A DNA stretch of 64,000 nucleotides from Collinsella sp. (GTDB lineage: Bacteria; Actinomycetota; Coriobacteriia; Coriobacteriales; Coriobacteriaceae): NCBI GenBank assembly GCA_018368345.1, contig JAGZEK010000009.1, forward strand, positions 34,730-98,729, in the 5' to 3' direction. Made by a program: the position numbers and the translations under genes. The notes beneath the pieces were generated by a model. That model was given only the letters and a program-made list of their open reading frames with translations, was not told where the DNA came from and searched no databases. Position 1 is the stretch's first letter, and each line of letters opens with the position of its first letter. Below, piece after piece: positions 35,755 to 43,308 of this stretch.

Positions 35755-35998
35755 GATCTTAACAGCGATTGCATTGGCGACGACTATCGCGGCTGGTGCC
35801 TTTGCTGGATATAAGATCGCGACAGACGATGAACTTAGAGGTCGTTTGCTTCGTGGCGCACAAGATATCGTCGATACTTCCAAAAAGAAAATGGATGTTA
35901 TGACAGAAGATGTTGCCATGCGTACTGCTCAGGTAACGAAGAATCCCAAGATTAATCAAGGTTGGGTTAGCAACCAATGGGAAAATGTAGGCTATTAG
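35744..35998 (+). CDS. small YtxH-like membrane protein
   Basis: 84 aa. The ATG at 35744 has AAGGAGG and overlaps the parB stop by 11 nt, so it is translationally coupled to parB. One N-terminal hydrophobic segment (ILTAIALATTIAAGAFAGYKIA) is followed by a charged amphipathic region (ELRGRLLRGAQDIVDTSKKKMDVMTEDVAMRTAQ). This is the layout of YtxH-type envelope proteins, but the similarity is only architectural. A terminator follows. Confidence 0.75.
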   Translation: MRNKILTAIALATTIAAGAFAGYKIATDDELRGRLLRGAQDIVDTSKKKMDVMTEDVAMRTAQVTKNPKINQGWVSNQWENVGY

Positions 35999-36026
35999 GT
36001 ACCTAACAATTACTCAGCATATTTTG

Positions 36027-36067
36027 AGGGGTCCTTGTCTGATTCATGAGACAAGGACCCCTTATTT
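36027..36067 (+). terminator. intrinsic terminator of the parAB operon
   Basis: A 14-bp stem AGGGGTCCTTGTCT/AGACAAGGACCCCT (36027-36040 with 36049-36062), followed by TATTTT. Confidence 0.92.
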
Positions 36068-36120
36068 TGGCCGTAAAAATGGAACCAGTAGCAGCTGAGT
36101 AAAATTGAGGCCAATAAATG

Positions 36121-36157
36121 AAACAGCCCCGGTTGCATATCCTGCAACCGGGGCTGT
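36121..36157 (-). terminator. intrinsic terminator of rlmN
   Basis: A perfect 16-bp stem AACAGCCCCGGTTGCA/TGCAACCGGGGCTGTT, followed on the minus strand by TTCATTTATT. It lies 38 bp after the rlmN stop. Confidence 0.88.
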
Positions 36158-36160
36158 TCG

Positions 36161-36176
36161 ATGTTTCACATGAAAC
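36161..36176. promoter_or_regulatory. degenerate parS-like site
   Basis: TGTTTCACATGAAACG matches parS at 14 of 16 positions. It lies between the rlmN stop and its terminator hairpin, 2.1 kb from the main parS cluster. Confidence 0.4.
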
Positions 36177-36195
36177 GTTTTGGGATGCGACTCCC

Positions 36196-37248
36196 CTATG
36201 CGTTCTTCTGAACTTTGAAGCGCTGCTTCAGCTGTCCGCAAGCGGCGTCAATATCGTTACCACGGGAGTTACGAATCGTGGTCTCGATGCCACGGGACTC
36301 AAGACGACGCTGAAGATCCTCAACCTTATGAATCGGCGACGGCTTGAGCGGGCTGCCCTCGATGTCGTTAAGCTGAATCAGGTTAACGTGGCACAACGTT
36401 CCCTCGCAGAAGTCGCAGAGCGCCTGCATCTCGGGATTCGTATCGTTGACGCCTTCAATCATGGCATACTCATAGGTCGGGCGGCGGCCAGTCTTCTCGG
36501 TGTAGAGCTGAAGCGCTTCGTGAAGGCGAAGCAGCGTGTACTTCTTAACACCGGGCATGAGCTTATTGCGCGTCGACTGGATGGCGGAATGCAGTGAAAC
36601 AGCAAGCGTGAACTGCTCGGGGATGTCGGCAAATTTGCGAATACCGGGAATAACGCCACTGGTAGAGACGGTGAGGTGACGAGCGCCGATACCGATGCCA
36701 TCGGGGTCGTTGAGGATTCGCAGCGCCTTGAGAACCTCGTCGTAGTTGGCAAACGGCTCGCCCTGGCCCATGAAGACAACGCTCGTGGCGCGCTCGCCAA
36801 AGTCGTTGGATACATGAAGTACCTGGTCGACGATCTCTTGAGCGGTCAGAGAGCGCTTGAGGCCGTTGAGACCGGTAGCGCAAAAGGCACAGCCCATGCC
36901 ACAACCAGCCTGGGTGGAAACGCAGACGGAAAGCTTGTTACGACGGGGCATGCCGACAGTCTCGACGGAAACGCCGTCGTGGTACTCGAGCAGATACTTG
37001 CGAGAGCCATCTTTGGAAACCTGCTTGGTGAGTTCAGTCGGCGTGTCAAAGGCAAAAGCCTCTTTAAGCTGCTCGCGGAAAGCCTTGGGAAGGTTGGTCA
37101 TGTCGTCGAACGAACAAACGTTCTTCTCAAAGACCCATTCAATGAGTTGCTTCGCGCGGAAGGCGGGCTGGCCAAGTTCGGCCACGAGCTCGCGAATATC
37201 GTTTTGGCTCAAGTCGCGAATGTCCTGAGATTTAGTCCTGGGATTCAT
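36196..37248 (-). CDS. rlmN: dual-specificity RNA methyltransferase RlmN
   Basis: Radical-SAM enzyme making m2A2503 in 23S rRNA and m2A37 in some tRNAs. 350 aa. The CX3CX2C cluster motif is CGMGCAFC (near residue 115), preceded by SVCVSTQAGC and followed by VVFMGQGEPFANYDEV and the C-terminal catalytic Cys in DIDAACGQLKQRF. The other mechanistic cysteine and the SAM-binding SLHSAI segment are present. AAAGG precedes the ATG. It is transcribed alone, against its neighbours. Confidence 0.97.
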   Translation of the reverse strand: MNPRTKSQDIRDLSQNDIRELVAELGQPAFRAKQLIEWVFEKNVCSFDDMTNLPKAFREQLKEAFAFDTPTELTKQVSKDGSRKYLLEYHDGVSVETVGMPRRNKLSVCVSTQAGCGMGCAFCATGLNGLKRSLTAQEIVDQVLHVSNDFGERATSVVFMGQGEPFANYDEVLKALRILNDPDGIGIGARHLTVSTSGVIPGIRKFADIPEQFTLAVSLHSAIQSTRNKLMPGVKKYTLLRLHEALQLYTEKTGRRPTYEYAMIEGVNDTNPEMQALCDFCEGTLCHVNLIQLNDIEGSPLKPSPIHKVEDLQRRLESRGIETTIRNSRGNDIDAACGQLKQRFKVQKNA

Positions 37249-37333
37249 GGAAGCCTTTCGATTTTGGGGAAACGTAGAGGGTATCGCTACAATATGGTAT
37301 CAGCTGCAGAAATTATAGAGGAGGAGTCTGCCC

Positions 37334-38299
37334 ATGCCGGGTAAAAGCCTAGAGAACATGCACGTAGCGGTCTTGGCGGGCGGTCAGTCCGCTGAGCGCG
37401 AGATCTCGCTCAATTCGGGAAAGAACGTCGTGGTTGCCTTGAAGGAGGCCGGCTACACTTCGGTGGAGCTGCTCGACACGGCTGCCGATGATTTTATGGT
37501 AACCATGGCGACCGGCGGCTTTGACGTGGCGTTTATTGCCATGCACGGTGCCGGCGGCGAGGATGGCACCATGCAGGGCGCCATGGAGACCCTGGGTATC
37601 CCCTACACGGCCTCGGGCGTGCTTGCCAGCGCCTGCGGTGCCGACAAGGAGGTTTCTAAGCTCCTGTACGCCAAGACGGGCATTCCCATTGCCCCCGGCC
37701 TTGCGCTCGAGGTGGGCGATGAAGTCGATATCGATCATATCGTCGAGGTTTGTGGCGAGCGCAGCTTTGTGAAGCCGGCCGTCAACGGTTCCAGTTATGG
37801 CATTTCCCTGGTCCATGAGCCCTCCGAGCTGCCCGCGGCAATTGCCAAGGCGTTTGAGTGCGGCGACAAAGTGCTGGTCGAGAAGTGCATCGAGGGTACC
37901 GAGATCACCGTCGGCGTGTACGGCGAGGACGACGTGCGCGCCCTGCCGATTGTCGAGATTCGCAAGCCTGAGGACTGCGAGTTCTACGATTTGGACGTGA
38001 AGTATGTCGACCCTACGGACATCCATCGTATTCCGGCGCAGATTTCACCCGAGAATTACGCTCGCGCTCAGGAGCTTGCCTGTGCTGCTCACAAGGCCCT
38101 CGGTTGCCTGGGCATCTCGCGCAGCGATTTTATCGTGAGCGAGGACGGCCCCGTCATCCTCGAGACCAATACCATTCCCGGCATGACCGATACGTCGCTG
38201 TATCCGGATGAGATCCGCCACACCGACGACATGACGTTCCCGCAGGTCTGTGACAGCCTGATCCGTATGGGCCTTCGTCGAGCGGGCATTGCATGCTAA
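37334..38299 (+). CDS. ddl: D-alanine-D-alanine ligase
   Basis: 321 aa ATP-grasp ligase making the D-Ala-D-Ala dipeptide for peptidoglycan. It has GGQSAEREISLNSG (catalytic Glu), the KPAVNGSSYGI loop, an omega-loop with DVKYVDPTD (Lys-Tyr, as in D-Ala-D-Ala rather than D-Ala-D-Lac ligases) and the C-terminal LETNTIPGMTDTSLYP. This argues for ordinary vancomycin-sensitive precursors from this enzyme. AGGAGGAG precedes the ATG. The end overlaps dinG by 7 nt. Confidence 0.96.
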   Translation: MPGKSLENMHVAVLAGGQSAEREISLNSGKNVVVALKEAGYTSVELLDTAADDFMVTMATGGFDVAFIAMHGAGGEDGTMQGAMETLGIPYTASGVLASACGADKEVSKLLYAKTGIPIAPGLALEVGDEVDIDHIVEVCGERSFVKPAVNGSSYGISLVHEPSELPAAIAKAFECGDKVLVEKCIEGTEITVGVYGEDDVRALPIVEIRKPEDCEFYDLDVKYVDPTDIHRIPAQISPENYARAQELACAAHKALGCLGISRSDFIVSEDGPVILETNTIPGMTDTSLYPDEIRHTDDMTFPQVCDSLIRMGLRRAGIAC

Positions 38300-41187
38300 T
38301 CGAGGACGCGGTTTCGTCAGGAACGCCGCAGTTTGTCATCGACTCCTATGCCACGCTTGCCGAACGCGCCAAAACGCAGTCCTTCGGCCTTATCGAGGAA
38401 GATGTGATTGTCCTCGATACCGAGACCACGGGTCTTTCGGTGCAGGACAACGAGCTGATCGAGATCTCGGCGGCCCGTCTTTCGGGCCGCGAGGTCATCG
38501 ACCGCTTCGATACCTTCGTGCATCCCAAACAGCTGATTCCCGCCGAGATTACCGAGCTCACGAGCATTACAAATGCCGATGTGGCAGATGCCCCGTCGGC
38601 GGTTGAGGCCGTCGCCGCTCTCGCCGATTTTGTCGGTGGCTGCCCGGTGATCGCACACAACGCCACGTTCGACCGCTCGTTTATCGAGTCGATCAAAGGC
38701 GGCGTCAACGTGAGCGATATTTGGATCGATTCGCTGGCGCTGTCGCGCATCGCGCTTCCGCGCCTGGCCTCGCACAAGCTGTCTTTTATGGCCGATCTGT
38801 TTGGCTGCGACTCGGTATCACACCGTGCCAATGCCGACGTCGACGCCCTGTGTGGCGTATGGCGCGTGTTGCTCGTGGCGCTCACCGACTTGCCCCAGGG
38901 CCTCATGGCGCGCCTAGCCGACATGCATCCGGACGTGCCTTGGTCCTATCGTCCTATCTTCTCATTCTTGGCGGGGCAGAACCCTGGTTCTATCTTCTCT
39001 CTCAGCGCCGCTCGTGCTGACGTTCTCAAGGCCGATCGCGCCGACGATCGGGTGGACGCCGATGAGCTGCCGGTTCTCAAGATGCCGAGTCGTGAGGAGA
39101 TCGAGGCAGACTATGCGCCAGGTGGCCTGGTCAATCGCATGTATCCCACCTACGAGCCGCGTGATGAGCAGATCGCGATGGCGCTCGAGGTCCGCGATGC
39201 GCTGGTCACGGGCACTCATCGAGTAATTGAGGCAGGCACAGGCGTCGGCAAATCGATGGCCTATCTGGTGCCTTTTGCCGAGGCAGCACGCCGTAACAAC
39301 ATCACGGTTGGTATTGCGACCAAATCGAACAATCTTGCCGACCAGCTCATGTACCATGAGCTGCCAAAACTTGCCGAGCAACTGGACGGTGGTCTGTCAT
39401 TTTGCGCTCTCAAGGGGTATGACCACTATCCGTGCCTGCGCAAGCTCGAGCGCATGAGCCGCGGCCAGGTCGAGATTACCACCAAGCGCGATCCGGCGGA
39501 CACGCTCACGGCGGTCGCGGTCATTATGGCGTACGTCTGCCAATCAGCCGATGGCGACCTCGACTCGCTCGGCATTCGGTGGCGCAGCGTCAACCGTCCC
39601 GACTTTACGACGGCCTCGCGCGAGTGTGCTCGTCGCCTCTGCCCGTTTTTCCCTGATAAATGTTTGGTCCACGGCGCTCGCCGTCGTGCGGCGCATGCCG
39701 ATGTGGTGGTCACCAACCATTCCCTGCTGTTCCGCAACGTCGCGGCCGAGGGCAGGATTTTGCCGCCGATTCGTCATTGGGTAATCGACGAGGCCCATTC
39801 CATCGAGCGCGAGGCGCGCCGCCAGTGGGCGCGTGTGGTGTCGGCGGACGAATCACGCGTTCTGTTTGAGCGTCTGGGTGGCTCGAGCACCGGCACGCTA
39901 AGCCAGGTTTCCCGTGATTTGGCAACCTCCGAGGGCTCTACGCTCTATCTGGGCCTTACCGCCAAGGCGACGTCGACGGTTGCGCGCGCGAGCATGGCGA
40001 TCGCCGGCGTGTTCGATGGCGTTCGCGAGCTCGGTCGCCGTGCCCGTGGGGGCTATGACAATGCCAATCTATGGATTGGCCCCGAGCTGCGCGAATCTGA
40101 CGACTGGCATGATTTCTTACAGTCGGCCTACACTGGCATCGACGCATTGGAACAAGCTGACAAGAGCGTCGACGCGCTGGTGCAAGCCGTCGCCGCCGAC
40201 AAGCCAGAGGTTGTTGTCGACCTGGGTGATATCTCGCGCCGCCTGCACGAGCTGGCCGAGAACCTAAAACTCATCATTGATGGTACCGATGAACACTACG
40301 TGTATTCGCTGCAGGTCAATCGCAGGCTGCGTGCCGGCGGAGAGTCAATGACCGCAGAGCGCATCGACATTGGCGAGGCCTTGGCAACCGAGTGGCTGCC
40401 CGAGGTTCACACGGCTATCTTTGCCTCGGCGACCATGACGGTGTCCAAAAGCTTTGAGCACTTTAACCATGCGGTCGGCCTTGATCGCATCGGTGCTTCA
40501 ACGTCGTCATCGCTGCACTTGGATTCGAGCTACGACTTCGATTCGAACATGGCTGTAGTCGTTGCGGGCGATATCCCCGATCCGCGCGATCGTGAGAGCT
40601 ATCTTACGGCGCTCGAGCGCGTACTGGTCGACGCCCATCTTGCCATGGGCGGATCGGTGCTCACGTTGTTCACCAACCGGCGCGACATGGAGGACCTATA
40701 CGCCCGCGTTGAGCCCAAGATGGCCCGTGCGGGTCTGGAGCTCAACTGCCAGCAGCGCAACTCATCTCCTCGTCGCCTGCGCGACCGGTTTATCAACGAA
40801 CCGACCTCGTCGCTTTTTGCGCTCAAGGCCTTCTGGGAGGGGTTTGATGCCAGCGGCGAGACGCTGCGCTGCGTCATCATTCCCAAGTTGCCGTTCTCGA
40901 GCCCCACGGACCCGCTCTCGTGCGAGCGCAACCTGCGCGAAGACCGCGCATGGGCGCGCTATTCGCTGCCCGAGGCGGTGCTCGAGGTTAAGCAGGCCGC
41001 GGGGCGTTTGATTCGCTCGTCGACCGATAGCGGTGTGCTGATCTTGGCGGATCCTCGCCTGGTGACGAAGGGCTATGGCAAGAAGTTCTTAACGTCGCTG
41101 CCCACGAGCTCCTACCAGCGCATCGAATCGGCGCAGATCGGGCACTATCTACAGCTGTGGCGTGCACGCCACGAGCGGCGGCGCTAA
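38293..41187 (+). CDS. dinG: DnaQ-like exonuclease/DinG-type helicase fusion
   Basis: 964 aa. The N-terminal DEDDh exonuclease (residues about 35-200) has ExoI VLDTETTGL, ExoII IAHNATFDRSF and ExoIII HRANADVDAL. The XPD-like 5'-3' helicase has Walker A EAGTGVGKSMAYLV, a four-cysteine iron-sulphur segment (CLRKLE and ECARRLCPFFPDKC), Walker B VIDEAHSIE and motif VI QAAGRLIRS. This is the Gram-positive DinG architecture, linked to processing of damaged or R-looped DNA. The start ATG overlaps ddl (ATGCTAA), and its last four bases overlap the convergent pafC-like gene. Confidence 0.93.
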   Translation: MLIEDAVSSGTPQFVIDSYATLAERAKTQSFGLIEEDVIVLDTETTGLSVQDNELIEISAARLSGREVIDRFDTFVHPKQLIPAEITELTSITNADVADAPSAVEAVAALADFVGGCPVIAHNATFDRSFIESIKGGVNVSDIWIDSLALSRIALPRLASHKLSFMADLFGCDSVSHRANADVDALCGVWRVLLVALTDLPQGLMARLADMHPDVPWSYRPIFSFLAGQNPGSIFSLSAARADVLKADRADDRVDADELPVLKMPSREEIEADYAPGGLVNRMYPTYEPRDEQIAMALEVRDALVTGTHRVIEAGTGVGKSMAYLVPFAEAARRNNITVGIATKSNNLADQLMYHELPKLAEQLDGGLSFCALKGYDHYPCLRKLERMSRGQVEITTKRDPADTLTAVAVIMAYVCQSADGDLDSLGIRWRSVNRPDFTTASRECARRLCPFFPDKCLVHGARRRAAHADVVVTNHSLLFRNVAAEGRILPPIRHWVIDEAHSIEREARRQWARVVSADESRVLFERLGGSSTGTLSQVSRDLATSEGSTLYLGLTAKATSTVARASMAIAGVFDGVRELGRRARGGYDNANLWIGPELRESDDWHDFLQSAYTGIDALEQADKSVDALVQAVAADKPEVVVDLGDISRRLHELAENLKLIIDGTDEHYVYSLQVNRRLRAGGESMTAERIDIGEALATEWLPEVHTAIFASATMTVSKSFEHFNHAVGLDRIGASTSSSLHLDSSYDFDSNMAVVVAGDIPDPRDRESYLTALERVLVDAHLAMGGSVLTLFTNRRDMEDLYARVEPKMARAGLELNCQQRNSSPRRLRDRFINEPTSSLFALKAFWEGFDASGETLRCVIIPKLPFSSPTDPLSCERNLREDRAWARYSLPEAVLEVKQAAGRLIRSSTDSGVLILADPRLVTKGYGKKFLTSLPTSSYQRIESAQIGHYLQLWRARHERRR

Positions 41188-42101
41188 AGCGGACAGACGA
41201 GGGTTTTTGCCATATCGCACAGACGCTTTGACAGGGCGGGGTCATCCAAGATGCGGATGGCTCCGCCCGCTGCGATTATCTGGCTCAGCAGCCAACGCTC
41301 GGAGCCGTAATGTACGGTTACCGTTGCCGTGTCTGTCCCGCTGCGCTCGATTAGGGTGATGCCGGCCCAGTCCAGATGCTCCGCCATATCGAATGGCATC
41401 AAGAGCTTTGCGCTACGCTGCGTCCGGGCAAGGGAATCGTGGAGGGATGCAACGTCCGGTGCGTGAGGCACGACGGAGTCTTCCGTCAAGGCGAGTCCCT
41501 CGATTTTATCCATGCGATAGGTGCGCTGCTCATCGACCGCGATGTCCCAGGCAATCAGATATGTTTGGTCGCCGTTTGCTGTAATGCGCAAGGGGTCGAC
41601 CAGACGCTCGCGTGGCCGCGCATCGTCCATCGAGCGATACGAGATACGACAGCGAACGCCGTCCTGAATGGCGCAGCTCAGCTGCTGCCAGTGCGACCCG
41701 TGGTTGACGGTGTCAAAGACGTGCTGGTTATAGCCGAGCTCTTCGGGTAGAAGAGCATGTCGAATTCGAGCCGCCGCCTGGGGCTCGATCCCCAACGATT
41801 CAAGTTCGTGGTTGAGCACAGCGCCCTCGGCGGCACTCAGGCGCAGCGGTAGTACACGCCCGGCGTCACCGGTGAGGACCACGCGCTCGCCGTGGCATTC
41901 GCAGATGATACGCGCACCCGATTCTCGGTCCGCGAGCGTCGAGACGATCTCGAGAATCTCGTCGAGCGACGCCCCCGTGATGTCAAAGCGACTGCAAATC
42001 TCGGTTCGTGTCATGCCGCTCTCGCCGGCGGCGTAGAGGGCCTCCATGATGTCGATGGCGCGCGAGAGCCTCTGCTCGCTGGTGAGTTTACGCACGGGCA
42101 T
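41184..42101 (-). CDS. WYL-domain transcriptional regulator (PafC-like)
   Basis: About 305 aa. An N-terminal winged-helix-like segment (EQRLSRAIDIMEALYAAGESGMTRTEICSRFDI) is followed by a WYL domain (RCRISYRSMDDARPRERLVDPLRITANGDQTYLIAWDI, then RTYRMDKIEGL) and a C-terminal WCX-type extension. The start ATG at 42099-42101 overlaps the upstream WYL gene by 14 nt, so the two are coupled. A tandem WYL pair is the arrangement of pafB-pafC, whose mycobacterial products activate a LexA-independent DNA damage response. The orthology is inferred from the arrangement and domains only. Confidence 0.82.
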   Translation of the reverse strand: MPVRKLTSEQRLSRAIDIMEALYAAGESGMTRTEICSRFDITGASLDEILEIVSTLADRESGARIICECHGERVVLTGDAGRVLPLRLSAAEGAVLNHELESLGIEPQAAARIRHALLPEELGYNQHVFDTVNHGSHWQQLSCAIQDGVRCRISYRSMDDARPRERLVDPLRITANGDQTYLIAWDIAVDEQRTYRMDKIEGLALTEDSVVPHAPDVASLHDSLARTQRSAKLLMPFDMAEHLDWAGITLIERSGTDTATVTVHYGSERWLLSQIIAAGGAIRILDDPALSKRLCDMAKTLVCPL

Positions 42102-43110
42102 GCTCGTGCACCGTCCTTTCAATGAGGTGGTTCCACGCCTGCTTGAGCGATTTGGGGGCCATGGGCCTCATGCCGTCCATGGCGTGGGCCATGCAAAATG
42201 AGGCGGCGGCTTCAAGATCGCGCACGTCAACGGTCCAGATCCATCCCGCATCGGTGTGTGCGAGCTCACCTCGCCCGCGCGTGAGGCCGTTGATCATGTC
42301 GATCTGCGTCTGAGGGGCGAACGAGAACGTGGCTGCAACGGGCGGTCGGTCGGCGAAATCGAATTCAAAGAACAGATAGTCGTTGAGATTGAAGTCCGCA
42401 GGGATGGCGTAGGCCTTCGAAGGACGCCAAGCGCGAACGATACGGTCGCAGCGGAATGTCCTGATGTCGTCGGTGACATTGTCGAGGCCGCAGAAGTACG
42501 CCACGCCCTCGCGTTCGAACATGCCGTAGACACAGGCGGTACGTTCTTTCTGCTCGCCGCGTCCGTTCTGATATAAAAATCGCAGCGCGCATCGCTCGGC
42601 AAAGGCGCTCCATACCGCATCGACGGTGGGAGAGCGGCGAATCGGTGTTTCGTCCACCGTCGTCCCACCGGTGAGGTAGGCAATCTTGGAGCGAATATCG
42701 GCAAGCGGTGCGGCAAAAGTGGATGAGCCGGCCGCTAGCGTCTGGTCGATGGCGTTGAGCAGGATATCGGCGTCGTCTGCGGTGATGAGGCCGCCTGCAG
42801 CAAACGTGTGCTCGCGGTCGATTGTCCACGAGCTTTCCTCGGTCTCCTGCGCACCGGCGGGGCGAACCTCCTTGATTAAGATGCCACGCTCGAGCAGTTT
42901 GTCACGATCGCGCCGAAACTTGCGCTTATCCGAGTCGATATTGCCCGAGCCATATCCCAGGTCGGAATCCAAGACGATCTGCTCGGTCGTCAACGGTTCG
43001 GGGGAGCTGTTGAGCACAAAGAAAAGATTGAGGATGCGCTGAGCCGTTTTATCGAAACTGGGCTCCGAATTCCCCTTTTTAATTGTCGCGGTCGTGTCGC
43101 TTGCCGTCAT
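42088..43110 (-). CDS. WYL-domain transcriptional regulator (PafB-like)
   Basis: 340 aa. It has an N-terminal HTH region (RILNLFFVLNSSPEPLTTEQI, then SDKRKFRRDRDKLLERGILI, typical of DeoR/WYL regulators), a WYL domain (ALRFLYQNGRGEQKERTACVYGMFEREGVAYFCGLD, then RTFRCDRIVRAW) and a WCX-like C-terminus. It is the first gene of the pair, transcribed towards dinG. WYL domains in PafBC sense single-stranded DNA; the neighbouring DinG nuclease-helicase makes a DNA-damage link attractive, but this is inference. Confidence 0.82.
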   Translation of the reverse strand: MTASDTTATIKKGNSEPSFDKTAQRILNLFFVLNSSPEPLTTEQIVLDSDLGYGSGNIDSDKRKFRRDRDKLLERGILIKEVRPAGAQETEESSWTIDREHTFAAGGLITADDADILLNAIDQTLAAGSSTFAAPLADIRSKIAYLTGGTTVDETPIRRSPTVDAVWSAFAERCALRFLYQNGRGEQKERTACVYGMFEREGVAYFCGLDNVTDDIRTFRCDRIVRAWRPSKAYAIPADFNLNDYLFFEFDFADRPPVAATFSFAPQTQIDMINGLTRGRGELAHTDAGWIWTVDVRDLEAAASFCMAHAMDGMRPMAPKSLKQAWNHLIERTVHEHARA

Positions 43111-43308
43111 AGGGTCCTCGCATGAGAAGGTGGTTTGCTGCCATGATTTTAGTCCGATATGGAGATTAGGCTATATCCTTGTCCGCTCGGGGCGTTAAGA
43201 TGGCCCGAATTCGGTCGTTTGCGCTCGCTCGGGGTATACTTTCGACTATATACGGTTCTAATGTGCATGCATTGGGCCTATTTGTCGGATTATGGATGTG
43301 GAGCGCAC

